DNA of 64,000 bases, taken from Nannizziopsis barbatae (taxonomy: Eukaryota > Ascomycota > Eurotiomycetes > Onygenales > Nannizziopsiaceae). The stretch is taken from assembly GCA_014964245.1 (NCBI GenBank), contig JACVYH010000004.1, positions 4,216,001-4,280,000 on the forward strand, in the 5' to 3' direction. Position numbers and translations under genes: made by a program. The first letter of the stretch is position 1. Each line of letters starts with the position of its first letter. Positions 1-12,892 of this stretch are shown piece after piece. The notes beneath the pieces were generated by a model that ran no database searches, was not told the DNA's origin, and saw only the letters and a list, made by a program, of their open reading frames with translations.

Positions 1-3000
1 CTCTAATCAAGAACCAGCCGAGCTCCGGCGGACATTATCTTGATGCCCAGCGCCGCGCTTTCTCATGAGAATTTCTCAGGCTGGATAAGAAATTCTGCTC
101 TCAGCCCCCACGCCGAGATCAGTAGCTTCATTTCCATTGACGAGATAGATCCGGTACGCTCATGCAACTTGCAACTTGAATGTTCAAAGTCATGCAAGCT
201 AGATGTTTTAAACATGCCCGCGCGAAGGAAGTATGTTGTTCACGATTTTTCAATGCAGAGGAGCTATACGGAAAAGACCGTTTGAGCAATTCTTTTCAGA
301 AGAGAAGAATTTTTGTTCTGTTTCTCTTCTTTCCCAAACGGTCCTCGAACTCATTTAGATTGCATATCAGGGGTATGCTCGCATTATTAGCCAACATCGA
401 CCCTGGTGGTGATACCACCTCCTTGTCCCTGCATCGCGGCAATCGTTGCACTGACAATTAATCCTGGCCGCAGTCCATCTTAATGGAGTTCATCCCTGCA
501 ACCACATGATTCTCTCAGAAGGGAATAAATCTGGCCCCATACATGCAGCAGTCGACGTGCACTTGTTATCAGACCTGATTGACCCATTTGGATTAATGCT
601 TGAGGGTAGTAGAAAGCGTGGCAACCACGCACTCTCGCCGCCTGATCTCGGTCGATAAAGCCGAACGGGACGGAATGAGATGCAGGAAACCCATGACCCA
701 TTTCAGGATTTTCTCATGGCCCCAAGAAAATACTGGATAGGTCCCAAGACTTCAAGGGAAAATCGGAGTCTCCGCAGCAGCACCAATTGTGAACTGAATA
801 TGGACATATCCGGACCACAGGTCTCGTATTATTATTTGACTGTCTCCAAACTGCAACTTTCGCAAGGCGTACTTATTTAGTCAGCCGCGATGAGCTCTCG
901 CGCTCGTAACTGAGCTTTCTCGGCACTCGGGAAAAAGGCTCGGCATGCTGTCCAAGCACTCTGAGTTCTTGGGCGTTAAAGCTTCTACTCAGTACGAGAT
1001 TTTTCAATTTTAAAAATGAGATCGGAAAACTGTGGCTATGAAGTATCCCGATGGGTTCAATCTCGTTCCAAATGCCGGATGAAGTGGAACGAGAGACATT
1101 CTTCGACTGCTCATTCTCTTGCGAGCTCCATGGCTTCCCAAAAACTCGGAAGCTTTCTCGTGTCCTGCCGTATATTTTGCCGGTGACTCAAGATATACTC
1201 CTTTCAGACACGAACAGATTGTGTGCATTTTTCTTTTTGCTGCAAAATCCGTATTGTAGGAGGCGATCTTCCTGGTGGCGGCCCGAGTGGGTCAGGAAAG
1301 ATCTCCGCATACGGAGTACAGAGGTCGAAAACATTCTTATTTTTGTGGCGTTCATGAGACCTTCCATAAAAGTTCCACGAGATGAAGCTACTTTTAGCAC
1401 AAAGAACAACCCGAGACTCGCTCCGAAGCGGCGCCTGGACTTAGAAAACGAGAACTTTGGACAAGAATAAAATGACTGTCGAGCTGAAAGCTTGCAATTC
1501 GTTACGTCTTCTGAAGTTTGCGGCGTGTTGTCTGGATCCCCTTGGCTTCATTATCCTTGAAAGTTAGTTCAATCGTTGCCTGACAGCATCAGGGTCTCTT
1601 GTATTTGTCCTGTATGCACTTCGCCTGGCCCACCTAACACTCCCGAGTCACCATCTAAGCGAGAGTGCGTCCTTGATGAGGCATTCTCCGCGCATGTTAG
1701 CCGGAGATACCCAAAATTCCACCTGTTCCAGATCCTTGGCGTAATCAGCGCGTATAGAAAAATGCGCGAAGGGTCCGAGAGCCTCCACGTCGATCGGGCT
1801 TTCTCGTAAAAGTTCGAGATAGGTGGTTCAAACTCAACTTCTCGCTTGTGGCGATGATTTGCTTGCTGCTGTTTGCTTTCTTTTTCTTTTTTTGTCATTT
1901 GGCCTGATACTGACTTCCTGCTTGTTGAAAAACATGAAAAGCCAGGACAGGAACATTTGGTTTCACATTCGCAAATGTTTTTGTTGATAGGTCCTAATAC
2001 CGGGTATAGACTCGGGAGCCTCCAGATAAAGAGTTAGCGAGTCATCAATTCGCTGGGCAATTAATAATTGTAGCCTATGCGTGGACTCCGATCCGTGTTC
2101 GATGGAACAGAACATGCTGACACTCCATTTAATCAAGAACCGCGGCATTATTACTCCCCAAGATGCTGTGTGAAAAGGAGAGGTGACTTGATAGCCCTTT
2201 GGGAGGCAAGGCTTCAAATTACGAAAATGAAATTTGACAGCAAGACTCAAGACCTTCCAAGAGAAGCGGTGGTCAATACGTCGTATCCGTAGAATTCCAG
2301 CTTGGAAGATACCCTTTGATTTCCGGTAAAACTTGCGCCAGTTTTGGCAAGTTGTGGTCTACAAGAAAAATCGTACGATACCTAAAGTACCCGAGTGCAC
2401 GGAGTAAAGTGCAATGAGACAAAGTGCTAGCCCCATATCAAGGAAAACGAACCGGCCAAACGAGGATATCCCGCAAAATAACGGTGGCTGCTTGGATTGA
2501 CAGGGGAAAGTAGTTTGCTCTGCAGCCAAGATGGCTAACATTTATTTGTGCCTCGCTCTGCAGAAGCGCAAGTCACCGCCGAGAAAATTCGAGATGAAAA
2601 TACTGCTTTGCGAAGAAATGAGCAGTATCAGTTTGCGACGCCCAGTTGCAGAGGACTTCGTTATTCTCAAGCTCCCAAGAATTGCCCAAGAGCTTCCATA
2701 GATTACTCTGCAACGGGAACCATTCCTATTTTCATTGGCGAGCCGGGTATCTGAAAACTCGATTGGTCCTCGACAAGGGTCGTCAGGCCCGAGGTCACGG
2801 CTTCCTGGACTCTCAGCAAAGAAAATTAGCTGGATGGTTACGTAAGCCAGCTTAAAAGTGCCAAAAGAGCCAAGGCATGACAAGGGAGGATAAGAATGAA
2901 ACACGTTTAATCTTACCACCAGAGAGTGGCATTCATGAAGCTTGGACCTTTCTTGTCTGTTTGGTGTGATTGGCGGCCAAGGCTCTTATGCAGTGACAAA

Positions 3001-5787
3001 AACAAGAGCGGAGACACTGGATTCTCGCAACGAGTCTAAGGTTATGAGGGGAAACCAAACAAATCCTTTCGAACTTCAAAAACGACATCCTGATGTTTCT
3101 AGTTTGCTTGGTATGTTCTTCTTTTTGTCTTGGGAGATGTCGACAAGAGCTGCTAGCCGAAGCGAGCACATTTGAGTACGACTCCGAGGAGATTACCCAA
3201 AGCAAAAAAAAATAGGCATTACTCGTTATCAGAAAGCAAGTCTAATCAATTGACTCAACTTAACCTGGGTATCTGGGATAATAATGAACGGTTGCGTAAT
3301 GCATACGCCGTATAGACCATGTCTGTAAAGAGCACTGATCATTTCCCCGCAAAACTGAGAAATTCTCCAGGAAAATACACCCGCGGACCTCGAAGGGATA
3401 GTTTTGGACAATGAGGCTGTTACTGTATAAAATCCCCTGCAATGGTTGAAGCACGAAGTGTAATGGAAATTGACACCAAACGGCACAAGGATTGCACATG
3501 GAAATCCAAAGCAATCTCGACATAATAATGTTTGGTAGAGAAGACCCTGGTCCCTGGTAACCACCCTAGTCCTCTTTTGTTACCAAACCATCACATTTCA
3601 ATATATCGAAACAATTATATTATGTAAAAGTCGAAGGTTGAAGTGCATGCTGACTCTGCTGTTCCCCGAATGTTTCCTTAACCGTGTGTCGGGTGCGATT
3701 TAGGAGAGTTACCGAAGGTGCCGCATGCGGGAATAAGGGTGGGATGCACTTAAGTTCTCCACCAACATTGGGGAATGCGGATACTGGCTCTTCGAGAACT
3801 TGTTGGGCTTTGGAAATTTCCCAACTCGGAATCCAAGCCCGAGCCCGAAGACGGCCCAGGGGGACTGTGGAGACCACTGGGATAACTTCATAGATAGACA
3901 GCCCGGTCAACCCGAACCATGCGGATCTCTCCGCTGTTTTCGATGGCATACCTCCTTTTCAAGTATTTTTTCGTGTGGGACTGATAACATGATCTGCTAT
4001 TCAGGAGAACGTAGGACATCATTTGGGAGGCGGAGTTTTCCATACGAAGGCTATGATTTGGTTTGTCTTTCTTCAGCCTTGGAACTTTGGTGGAGAAAGT
4101 GATTTTGTAGATTGTCACGTGGAAGACTAGTGGCTGCTATTTTTATCTCAACGTGGCATTCTCCGCCCATCATTGGCCGCCGGCGGGGGAGTCTTGGCGT
4201 AGGCTTTTGCATTGTTTGCTTGTCCGCTCGGAAACGCATCAGCCTGATTGACCATTGATTGCTAGATGTGGGCAAAGGTTTGCAAATGACGCGACGGATG
4301 CGAGCATCGCCTCCGATACGGACTACAGCACTATTTCTGCGAGCTGAGAAAAAGTTGGAAGCGGTACTGACAGGTCAACTAATGGTTGTGGGCTCACGGC
4401 GGTCCTCCTATCTGTATCAATATATCGGGTGAAATTCGGCGTGCAAGGGGGGCCAAATAGTATGTTCCTGACAGGATACCACCAAGACTAAGAGTGGCAC
4501 GGACTTGCAGGAAGTTCAACGCATAACTTTTGACATGGCTACGACCTACTCCGTACAAGGCCTGTTGGTTTGCTTTTTTCGTCTTCAAGGTACGTTTGAT
4601 GAACAGGGGTTGCGGTGCCAATCGCTTACATAACCAGGCTCCATCTGTCACAGTGACTGATTGAAGTGGGCTTTGGTGGGTTTTAGTGGGCTTGCCCGGC
4701 TGGGCGACGTGGCGTGACTGGCGACCTGAGTGATTAAGTTACGTCACGGGGCTTGACTCTGTTTGAACGTCGGTGAAGATGCAAGAATATCAAGTTCATC
4801 CTCGGATGTCCACAATGGAGGTTTTGCTCTGATAATAACGTGGTATTCGTATGGTATTGAAGCCTTCGGATTCGAGGCTTCAATGACACATCCAATGATC
4901 CGTCTCACCTCGAGTTCTGCCAGCCCCCCTGGTACCTTGGTTGTTGGGACTAACCCGAACCCCACGGCGTTTCCTTGCGTCTGCGCTAACCGGGGCTTGC
5001 TTGCACCCTTGCACCGCTATGGGCCACCCCCGGCTCTGCCACCCACTATCAGTTACTTTGATCTTCTCTGGGAAATACGGGATAAGTTATGGAAATGGAA
5101 AAGGTTAAAATTTTCTGGCGAAATGAAACGGGTCATCAAATTGAAACCCCAGCACCAGCTTGAAATGCTTTCCCTGCAATCCCGGCCTATAGCTCTCCTG
5201 TCGAGACAGCCGCCGATCGCCAGGTGCAAGACCTTGGGTTTCTTTTTCTGCGTGCGTGGTGACTTCAAGATCGCCAAGGTCAGTCCTATGGATACCCAAG
5301 GTCCCTTTGGCAGAAAGGTACAATTTCTTAATCCGCGGATTGCATGACATGTTACGCGAGGAAACGAGCGTGCCAATGCCTTGGTTGATCTAACTTCTTT
5401 CTTTTTTCCACGTTTCGGCCCGCCAAACAGCGGAATTGGGTAAGATTGAAAGAAAGCAAGAAAACCCGATCTGTATTTTCGTGGTGCCAATTCATTGTTT
5501 CAATTAGTGCGCGAAAACACGTACCGGGATCAAGGGCTTTAAAAAAAGCCTTGCGAGGGGGGAAGGGTACTTCGCCTGCGAGGCGGGTACCAGGTGGCTT
5601 CGGCATGCTCTATTCATAGAGTTCAGCCGATGGCAAAGTATTGATAAATGAGCTCTCCCGCTCATGCTCACAACGACTTTTGAAGAGCATTCTTTTCGCA
5701 CCTCTCAAGGATTGACATATCCTACGTCAAAGGAACCTGCGAAGAGCTTTGGGATCAGGGAGGACTGGATACCTACCCACCGCAAAT
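1..5787. other. gene-poor region, no gene recognised
   Basis: I find no reading frame here that resembles a known family or that can be joined through plausible introns into a longer protein. The longest open frame is 194 codons at 4763-5347 and its composition does not look like protein. Base composition is ordinary, not AT-rich. Visible small structures are TACGGAGTA-type motifs at 1310-1318 and 4548-4556, a perfect 9-bp hairpin stem ATTGAAGCC/GGCTTCAAT at 4856-4884, and a short GTGGGCTT-like tandem near 4667-4692. It may hold eroded genes that cannot be read without comparison. Confidence 0.6.
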
Positions 5788-7378
5788 ATGAAGTACACTT
5801 CATTTCTTTTCGCGACCTTCACGGCGCTCGCCAGTGCCGGCATCTTGCCTGGAAAGTTCAAGCAAGGACAGCCAATTGCTGAAGATGGACGGGGAGCTCC
5901 ATTCTCGGGTATGTATAGCTGTTGTATGTATACCTCACGTTACTCTATACTTAACATCTATGATAGGTGGTACAAACAACAAACTCGATTTACAGAACCC
6001 AAGCAATTTGGGTGAAACGTGGGATACGGATGCTGGTCTCGTCCCAAATATGAAATGGAGTTTCTCCCTATCCAAGGTGAAGATGTTTCACGGCGGTTGG
6101 ATCCGCCAGCAGGTCATTACGGATTTGCCAACGAGTCGGGACATTGCTGGCGCACAAGTACACATGAGCAAGGGAGCGATTCGACAAATGCATTGGCACA
6201 AAGTTGTATGTTGCTTTCGATTTTCAATTCTACTTTTCTTTACTAACACAACCGCTTTTCTATAGTCCGAATGGGGCTACGTTTACGCTGGCCGAATCAT
6301 GATCACTGCTGTTGATGAAGAGGGCAGATTCCAAATTGACTACCTAGACGTTGGAGACATGTATTATTTCCCTAAGGGAACAGCCCACGCTCTTCAAGGT
6401 AAGATTTATCTGCGGTACTTAGCTGGCCTTACCAACAATAAACTTACACTGGCGGTCGCATAGGGTTGGACGACGAGAACGAAGTCCTGCTTTGCTTTGA
6501 CGAGGGTGATTTCGAAAAGATTGGGTAGGTTTCAAAACATTGAGCGTTGGTAACATATATCTGACTGTTCGTAGAACAACCTTTCAAATTAACGACTGGA
6601 TTACACACACGCCCAAGAGTGTCCTTGCAAAGAACTTCGGTCTTCCCGCAAATGCTTTCGATACTTCTTTCAAATCGGAGCCCGCCATTGTGAACTCAAC
6701 CATCAGCAAAAACACCCATGTGACCAGTCCCGCAGGAGCCATCACTGGAAACAGCTCTTTCGTTTTTCACAGCAGCAAGATTCCTCCAACCCAGGTTGCT
6801 GGAGGTGGTGGCACTATGCAAGTCGTAGATTCTCGCAACTTCCCTATCTCCAAGACCATTGCCGCCAATGTTGTCACCATCAAGCCAGGTGGTCTTCGTG
6901 AGCTCCACTGGCACCCTACTGTTAGTGATACCCGCGTTTGAAGCTTTATCCACGGTCTACTAACAAATTATAATGAACATTAGGCCGAAGAATGGATCTA
7001 TGTCCATAGCGGAAAAGCTCGTGCGACCGTCTACATTGGTTCCGGCAACGCTCGAACCTTCGATTTTGAATCGGGGGATACTGGTGTTTTCCCAGACAAC
7101 TGCGGTATGTTTTACAATGCTGATGAACTTTTATCCATCGATCAATCTAAGCTAACCAACTTTTCCCAGGTCACTATGTCGAGAATGTTTCGGATACCGA
7201 GGATGTGGTTCTGATTGAAATCTTCAAGGCTGACCGCATTGCCGATGTTTCCCTCGCCCAATGGCTTGCTATGACCCCATCTGACTTGGCCGCCGCCGCG
7301 ATCAACGTCCCAGTCAGCACCATCGAGAAAATCAAGAAAGAAAAACAACGACTCATTGGCAAAGCTGGTCCTCGCTAA
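5788..7378 (+). CDS. secreted bicupin, oxalate decarboxylase family
   Basis: Seven exons: 5788-5908, 5967-6205, 6266-6398, 6464-6524, 6575-6920, 6984-7104, 7170-7378. The protein begins with a signal peptide (MKYTSFLFATFTALASA) and has two cupin domains. The first metal-binding motif is HWHKVSEWGYVYAG, the second HWHPTAEEWIYVHSG; both keep the His-x-His...Glu ligands expected for Mn(II). Family members convert oxalate to formate and CO2, often outside the cell, and buffer acid. The exon 4/5 junction encodes DFEKIGTTF, where the bacterial enzyme has its SENS active-site lid, so the catalytic lid differs from the classical decarboxylase. Family assignment is firm; decarboxylase versus oxidase or another bicupin activity is inferred. 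The start was chosen because the signal peptide begins there. Confidence 0.9.
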
Positions 7379-9277
7379 GAAAAAAAGAATTGCTACTTTT
7401 GCAACTTTGAACTAATTTTGGTTCACACCACTTCACCTTCTCACCCTCCTTTTGAAATCTTTTACAACATTACTGTCTATTCTAATAATTAGACCCCATT
7501 TCCTCTATTACCTCAATCTCCCTCTCTCCCGACCTTGTACATATAACCACCTAGCATATACATTGTCTGCGAAGTCTATCTTTTTTCCGATCCGTCATAC
7601 ATTGAGCACAATTTTTCCTACTTTTTTCCCTTTTATCTTTCCGAAAGATTTTTGATCTGCTCTACATGAGCTCAGTCGCACTGTTTTCTCTATCTTTCTC
7701 CCCTATCTTTTTTCTACCATGAGTGTCCTTAGAGAGATCATTGTACAGCAGAAAGCGACTCGTCCGAGAGTCGAACTCTGAAAATGAAATTTCAAAACAA
7801 GACTTCCAACCTTAAAAGGTTCCAGTTTGCTCCGGTATTGCCTTGCGCCTTCGAGAAAGGAAATTAGAATCACGTATCCCTGTCCGAACTCAAGGGGGAT
7901 TGCATGCACTTGATGCATTCCATACTCCAGACCCAGAGAAGATCATTTTGGTGTTGCAACATGGTAACCCTTGCACATTCTCGGGCCTGACGCTAATTCA
8001 TAAGTCTTGAAGCCAAAAAGGGGCTTCAAATCTGACCCGAAGGCGGGTCACCTGACGACGCCTTGGCCGGCCATTTCGGGCCGAGTCTCATCGAAATTGT
8101 AAACCCGAAATATGGCTGGTTTCATCTGGCTTTGCTTTTGCATATTATGATATTGTTTTGACGGTACATCTTATTACCTATTATTCATGCACGCCGTGTT
8201 CATCAACTCTTCGATGTTTCAAACGCGAAAGGGCGCCCCGACGGTTTGGTGATTAACTAGTTAGTCGTTTGAAGAGGGGAAACTGTTAGCTAAAAGATAG
8301 CCTGTTTTTGTGTTTTTATTTTCTTGCTGACCATAATGGTATGTAACCCTCTCTTGCTTGATGTTTCATTGCCCAAGAAAAGTCTGGGAAATCATCAGTA
8401 ATGTAGGCCCGCCTGGAATAGTTCTTTTCACTTTGTTATTTTTACCTTTTGACGGCGTTGCCACTAGATGAAGGACTCCCAGGCGGGATAGCTGGAGGTC
8501 AACCCATAGGATACTCAATACAAGGGACGAGTGAAATTTTTTCGCTCTTCCTCTTCCTTGTCCGGGATCGGAATGCAAAAATAGACGTGGCGAAAGAAAG
8601 CAAGCTTGTAGGCTGTAGCTACGAGGGTCGGCCATGATTCTTTCCTATCATTGGTATGTCCTGGCTCTCGAGCCTAGATGTATCGCTTGGTCGCGGAAGT
8701 TTTTTCCGGGTTGATGGATGCAAGCATGCAGGCTCAAGGTATCTTGAACGGGATCGATTTTCTCCCGAGAAGAAGAATTCGGAGAATAGGGATCCGTTGC
8801 TTGGCAGACGAATGGACTTGATTTTGAATTTATTCTGATGTTGAAGTTGGCGTTGGTGTTCGTAAGCATAATATTGTGTATGTAGGGACGAGATGCATAG
8901 ATGGACACCAAAGCGTCTCAATGACAGGCTGGTCCAGTTCGTCGGAACTAGGTAGGTATCGTCATAACACTGTGATGACATGGAATGTTTAGCAAGCGAA
9001 TGTGCGAATTGAGAATCGGAAGATCGGCATGAATATGGCATTGAAGTGCGAGTTTTCCGTCTAATATAACGAACCGTTTGCGTTGGGAATTCTAAGCTAC
9101 ACAATATCTGTACAAATCAAGGAAATCAATTGAGGTCCATTCCGACTCTCTACCGGAGCCATCATCAAAACACCCTGTAACCGGCGAGTGCATCCGGACA
9201 AATAGCACTCCTGGCAGGTACTTGCAGGGGGCTTTCTCGTCCGGGTCTGCCTTGGACTAATCCACAACTGTAGTATT
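7379..9277. other. intergenic, 3' regions of bicupin and QCR7 genes
   Basis: No gene is recognised. Pyrimidine-rich sequence follows the bicupin stop codon to about 7700, consistent with its 3' untranslated region. Two adjacent small hairpins are visible: TTGAAGCC/GGCTTCAA at 8007-8029 and GACCCG/CGGGTC at about 8033-8048. The open frames at 8366-9104 do not resemble known proteins. Confidence 0.55.
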
Positions 9278-9978
9278 CTATCGCTTGATCACTAGCGAGT
9301 CTAGGTCCTCACGTTCTTTCTGCTCGCGTTCGATCTCCTCAATGATGGGTCTGAGATAACGGACATCCTGTATTGTATTGTTATCAGCCACAAGCCACAT
9401 GACCAAGGGTGCTGCATTAGGAAAGCGGGTCGTCTGGATGTGCTTCAACTCACCTCCTGGGGTTTAGTTTGCTGGTTCACAGGCAGGATCTGCTGTTGCA
9501 ATGATAACTATTGTTCACACAAAATGCTCGTCAGACACTGGTCACTATCATGGTTGATGTAGCCTCTTTTTTCTTGCCTCCGAAACCTCCAACAAATTTC
9601 ATAGACGGAAAAACAAGGAAAGAAACACACCTGGACGGCACGACGAATACGGTAAATTCGGTCATAGGCCTCCTTGGGAGGCAGTCTCCGGAGAGCCTGT
9701 TGGACGGTCTCGTTCTCTTCTGGGATCAGGTCGTCATATCTATTTTTGCCGCAGGTTGGTCAGAACAGATCTTCCGTTTGCACATCCGCAAAAAGCGAAT
9801 CTCCCAATGCCACCCCATTGCGGTTCTTCTATAGCTAATCATTCTTCTAGAATAAAACGCACCTGAGTCCCATCTGTCTGTATCCGGAGGCACTGGCGTA
9901 CCATTGGGCCAAGGGTGTCGCCATCCGCTTGACCCACGGTACCTCGAAGGTGCGGGTGAGGACACTGGCAAACGACAT
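9278..9978 (-). CDS. qcr7: ubiquinol-cytochrome c reductase subunit 7 (14 kDa)
   Basis: Four exons on the minus strand: 9978-9863, 9739-9631, 9507-9454, 9367-9278, giving 122 residues, the normal length of this subunit. Recognisable stretches are the N-terminal MSFASVLTRTFEVPW, the middle YDDLIPEENETVQQALRRLP and the C-terminal end with RYLRPIIEEIEREQKERE. The protein is a small matrix-facing subunit of respiratory complex III in the inner mitochondrial membrane that associates with cytochrome b. All three junctions keep frame and use GT..AG introns. It is divergent from the mitochondrial carrier gene at 10783; the shared interval contains CCAAT boxes, which suits HAP-type control of respiratory genes (inference). 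Confidence 0.95.
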
Positions 9979-10782
9979 TCTCAACGACAGGAAAATGAAT
10001 TTCGATCAATCGTGAACGTGGCGACCGTATGCGGAGGATGGTGTTGGCAACCCAATGGCGCTTGAGTCGTCAAGTTGGAGGTGATTTTCAGCGGCTGACA
10101 ATTGGTGGCACTTTGATTGCTCGAGAGATGATGTTGTGCAAAAACGCCTGCGCTCGGGCCAAGCCGGCCAAACAGGAACTGCGGATTCCGAACCACCACC
10201 CAATATGCAAGATCTCGTGACTTGCTCCAGTTCCTAGGAACTGATGAAGGAATGCCAATTGCCAGGCAATTACCGTGATTTCTTGTTGACCAACACTTCT
10301 TTTCTCCCTCACTTGGTCTCTGAACTGACTGCTTCGTTTGGCATTCTTCAATCCTAGCTCACAAGGAAACAGTTTATATTACAACTACCATCATCGGCTG
10401 TTCCAGGACATCTTTTTTTTGTTTTGTCCCTCACTCCCTAGCTTGGCTTACTTCATCCAACTGTCCACCCGCCCGCCTGCATGAGCATGAGAAGTGCAGA
10501 CATCTAGTTTCCTCCGCTCCAGCTTGGAGCTGCGAGGGTTGTGCACCCCGCAGACGCAACAAAAAAGGCCGAGTTGGATTTATCCGCTCCCGGCCAATCA
10601 ACCCAATCGTTATTGACGGCGGAAGTTTCGCGACCTGTTTTTAAAACTCCGCGGCCACTCGTTTATACTCCTTCCATTGAAATCAAAGCTGGGAGGACCG
10701 ACCTTCTCCGCACGGAGATTTTGCATCCATGACTCGTCACTAAGTGTAAGGAAGTGAGAATCTGCTCATTCTCTTGTCCGTC
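9979..10782. promoter_or_regulatory. divergent promoter between qcr7 and carrier gene
   Basis: This is an 800-bp interval between two divergently transcribed nuclear genes for mitochondrial proteins. Two CCAAT boxes lie close together at 10594-10598 and 10603-10607. CCAAT is the binding site of the HAP/CBC complex, which controls respiratory genes in fungi; use of these sites here is inferred. No additional gene is recognised; the short open frames have no family resemblance. Confidence 0.5.
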
Positions 10783-12102
10783 ATGTCTTCCGGCGCATCC
10801 AACTCGTCCGGGTCCATCGCCGATTCGAAACAGCAGATCTCACTACCCTCCGAGCGTCATTCTTCCGTTCCGAAAATACATCCACATGCAAAACCTCCTC
10901 CGGGCTCGCCGTTCTTAACAAGTATCCAAATTTATTCCACACGCATTCCCCAAGCATGGGTGACACCGTTTTGTGGAGCACTCGCTGGCATATCGTCGGG
11001 AATAGTGACATGTCCGTTGGACGTTATTAAAACTAAATTACAAGCGCAAGGCGGATTCCAGCTTAGGAGAAATGGAAAACTGGTGGAAACGGGGACGTTG
11101 TACAAAGGCATGATCGGCACCGGCCGAATGATATGGAAAGAAGAGGGGGTTCGAGGCTTATACCGAGGGCTTGGGCCCATGCTGTTGGGGTACCTGCCCA
11201 CATGGGCTATTTATTTAACCGTGTATGACCGATCCAGGGACTATTTCTGGGACAAAACAGGTGCGTCAGATCTTTCAGTGGAAATTGGAGTGCAATTGTT
11301 GACATGAGTCACCGTAGAAAACTGGTGGATGGCACGTGGATACGCGTCGCTCACAGCCGGCGCATGCTCAACGATAGCAACAAATCCAATCTGGGTTATA
11401 AAAACAAGACTTATGTCCCAGAGCTTTACGCCTTCGGTTAATGGGTACCGGGCACCCTGGTACTATAAAAACGCCCTAGACGCCGCCCGCAAGATGTATG
11501 TGAATGAGGGAATAGGCGCCTTCTACTCCGGCCTTACACCTGCTTTACTAGGCCTGGCCCATGTCGCCATCCAGTTTCCTTTGTACGAATATTTCAAGAT
11601 GGCTTTCACGGGATTTGGAATTGGTGAGCATCCGGATGAAGGGCAAACCCACTGGCTAGGCATCAGTGCTGCTACTTTCCTCAGCAAGATTTGCGCCAGT
11701 ACTGCTACATACCCGCACGAAGTGCTTCGTACTCGATTACAAACACAACAGAGAAGCGCACCTGCACCTTCTCCCGAAGGAATTGCATTTAGAGGCGCCT
11801 TGGAACAACCCCAAGATCATGGCCGTCCTCCAGGCTTAGGGTACGGAGCGTCATCCTCGGATGGCATGCGCAACCAGCCAAGATACAGTGGAGTGATTCG
11901 CACATGCCAGACCATTCTCCGTGAAGAAGGCTGGCGAGCATTTTACGCCGGAATCGGAACAAATCTGTTTCGTGCCGTACCAGCTGCGATGACCACGATG
12001 TTAACCTACGAATATCTCAAAAATATCATACATTTCACTCAGCACGAGGGCGACCGAATCTTATCTGACGATCCAGCGGACTCTGTTAGCGTTTCGCAAT
12101 AA
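10783..12102 (+). CDS. yia6: mitochondrial carrier, NAD+ (Yia6/Ndt1) type
   Basis: Two exons, 10783-11260 and 11318-12102, encode 420 residues. The three carrier repeats are visible through their signature motifs PLDVIKTKLQ, NPIWVIKTRLM and YPHEVLRTRLQ, each at the end of an odd-numbered helix. The NPIW and YPHE variants, together with LPTWAIYLTVYDRS and HVAIQFPLYEYFK, are typical of the yeast Yia6/Yea6 NAD+ carriers and the related pyrimidine-nucleotide and folate carriers. It should exchange NAD+ or nucleotides across the inner mitochondrial membrane. A serine-rich, probably disordered N-terminal tail of about 60 residues precedes the first repeat, and a glycine/proline-rich loop lies within the third. 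A TTG-initiated extension upstream of the first ATG is not used in this call. Confidence 0.88.
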
Positions 12103-12892
12103 TGGTCTAATCCCGGATGAATATCTGGTAATGTACAGTGATAATGAACCCCCAATGATGAATCGTTTTTTACCTCATTTTAGTACCATATCTTTTCTTC
12201 TCATGGATGGATCGGTGTCGAGCGATATCCAAGCGAATAGATCATGGGAGTTTGTACTTGCTTCGGTGCGAGTTTTCGCTTTTTTACCTTGACATTTCTA
12301 ACCATCGGCTTTTATGCTTTGTTATTGTTACACTTCATGTTATATTAGCCAAGCTTTATGACCCGAGATGTAGAGAAACAAGCAACGCGTCTACAAAAAT
12401 TTCCTTCCTTCTTCCCTTTCTTCCCAGTCGCTTTCGCGTTCGGCCGGTGTACTACATTTGATACCCTTACGGAGCTGGTCAATTTCGAACCACATTTAAA
12501 ATCGCATTAGGAACCTTATATACCCTGAACTTCCAATCCATTCGCTAACCCACCTCGATGATCTATGGTCTGGAGCAGCAGTGATGTGTAAACCACGTCG
12601 AAGCGCTCTCTTATAGCATAATTGGCTTGGAACGCGTCTGTTTTCTTACAACTTCACAACACCGGGTGTTGCCAGATGTGGGTCTCCCAGAAAGTTCCGT
12701 CTAGCGGTCTTGTGGCGTAATTGGCAACGCGTCTGACTACGAATCAGGAGACTGCAGGCAATCTCTATTAAGATCAGTTTTTTTCTCATAGGATGGAAAT
12801 GAATGTCCCTATACGTTCTAAATCTTCTAGAGGTCAAAAACAAGCATTATTAGGGTTGCTAGTATTTCTAATTACTTTTTCTATGCTAACCA
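12103..12892. other. convergent intergenic region with tRNA relics
   Basis: This interval lies between the carrier gene and the ABC1 kinase gene, which converge. It holds the tRNA-Arg-like relic at 12706-12775 and, about 95 bp earlier (near 12612-12643), a second fragment resembling only the 5' half of the same tRNA (TAGCATAATTGG..AACGCGTCTG). Nothing else is recognised. Confidence 0.5.
12706..12775 (+). pseudogene. tRNA-Arg(ACG)-like relic with broken T arm
   Basis: The sequence starts GGTCTTG, has a D-arm-like segment GGCGTAATTGGCAACGC and a good anticodon arm TCTGA-CTACGAA-TCAGG with anticodon ACG at 12739-12741. The last six bases AAGATC can pair with GGTCTT (one G-U). A T run at about 12778-12784 would serve as a Pol III terminator. 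The T arm is destroyed: after GCAGG there is no TTCGA loop and no pairing strand, so the internal B box is missing. It is therefore called a decayed gene, not a functional tRNA. Confidence 0.55.

Noticed and set aside
1..5787. Many open frames of 60-190 codons as hypothetical genes
   Set aside because: They overlap on both strands, lack coherent splice partners and show no family motifs.
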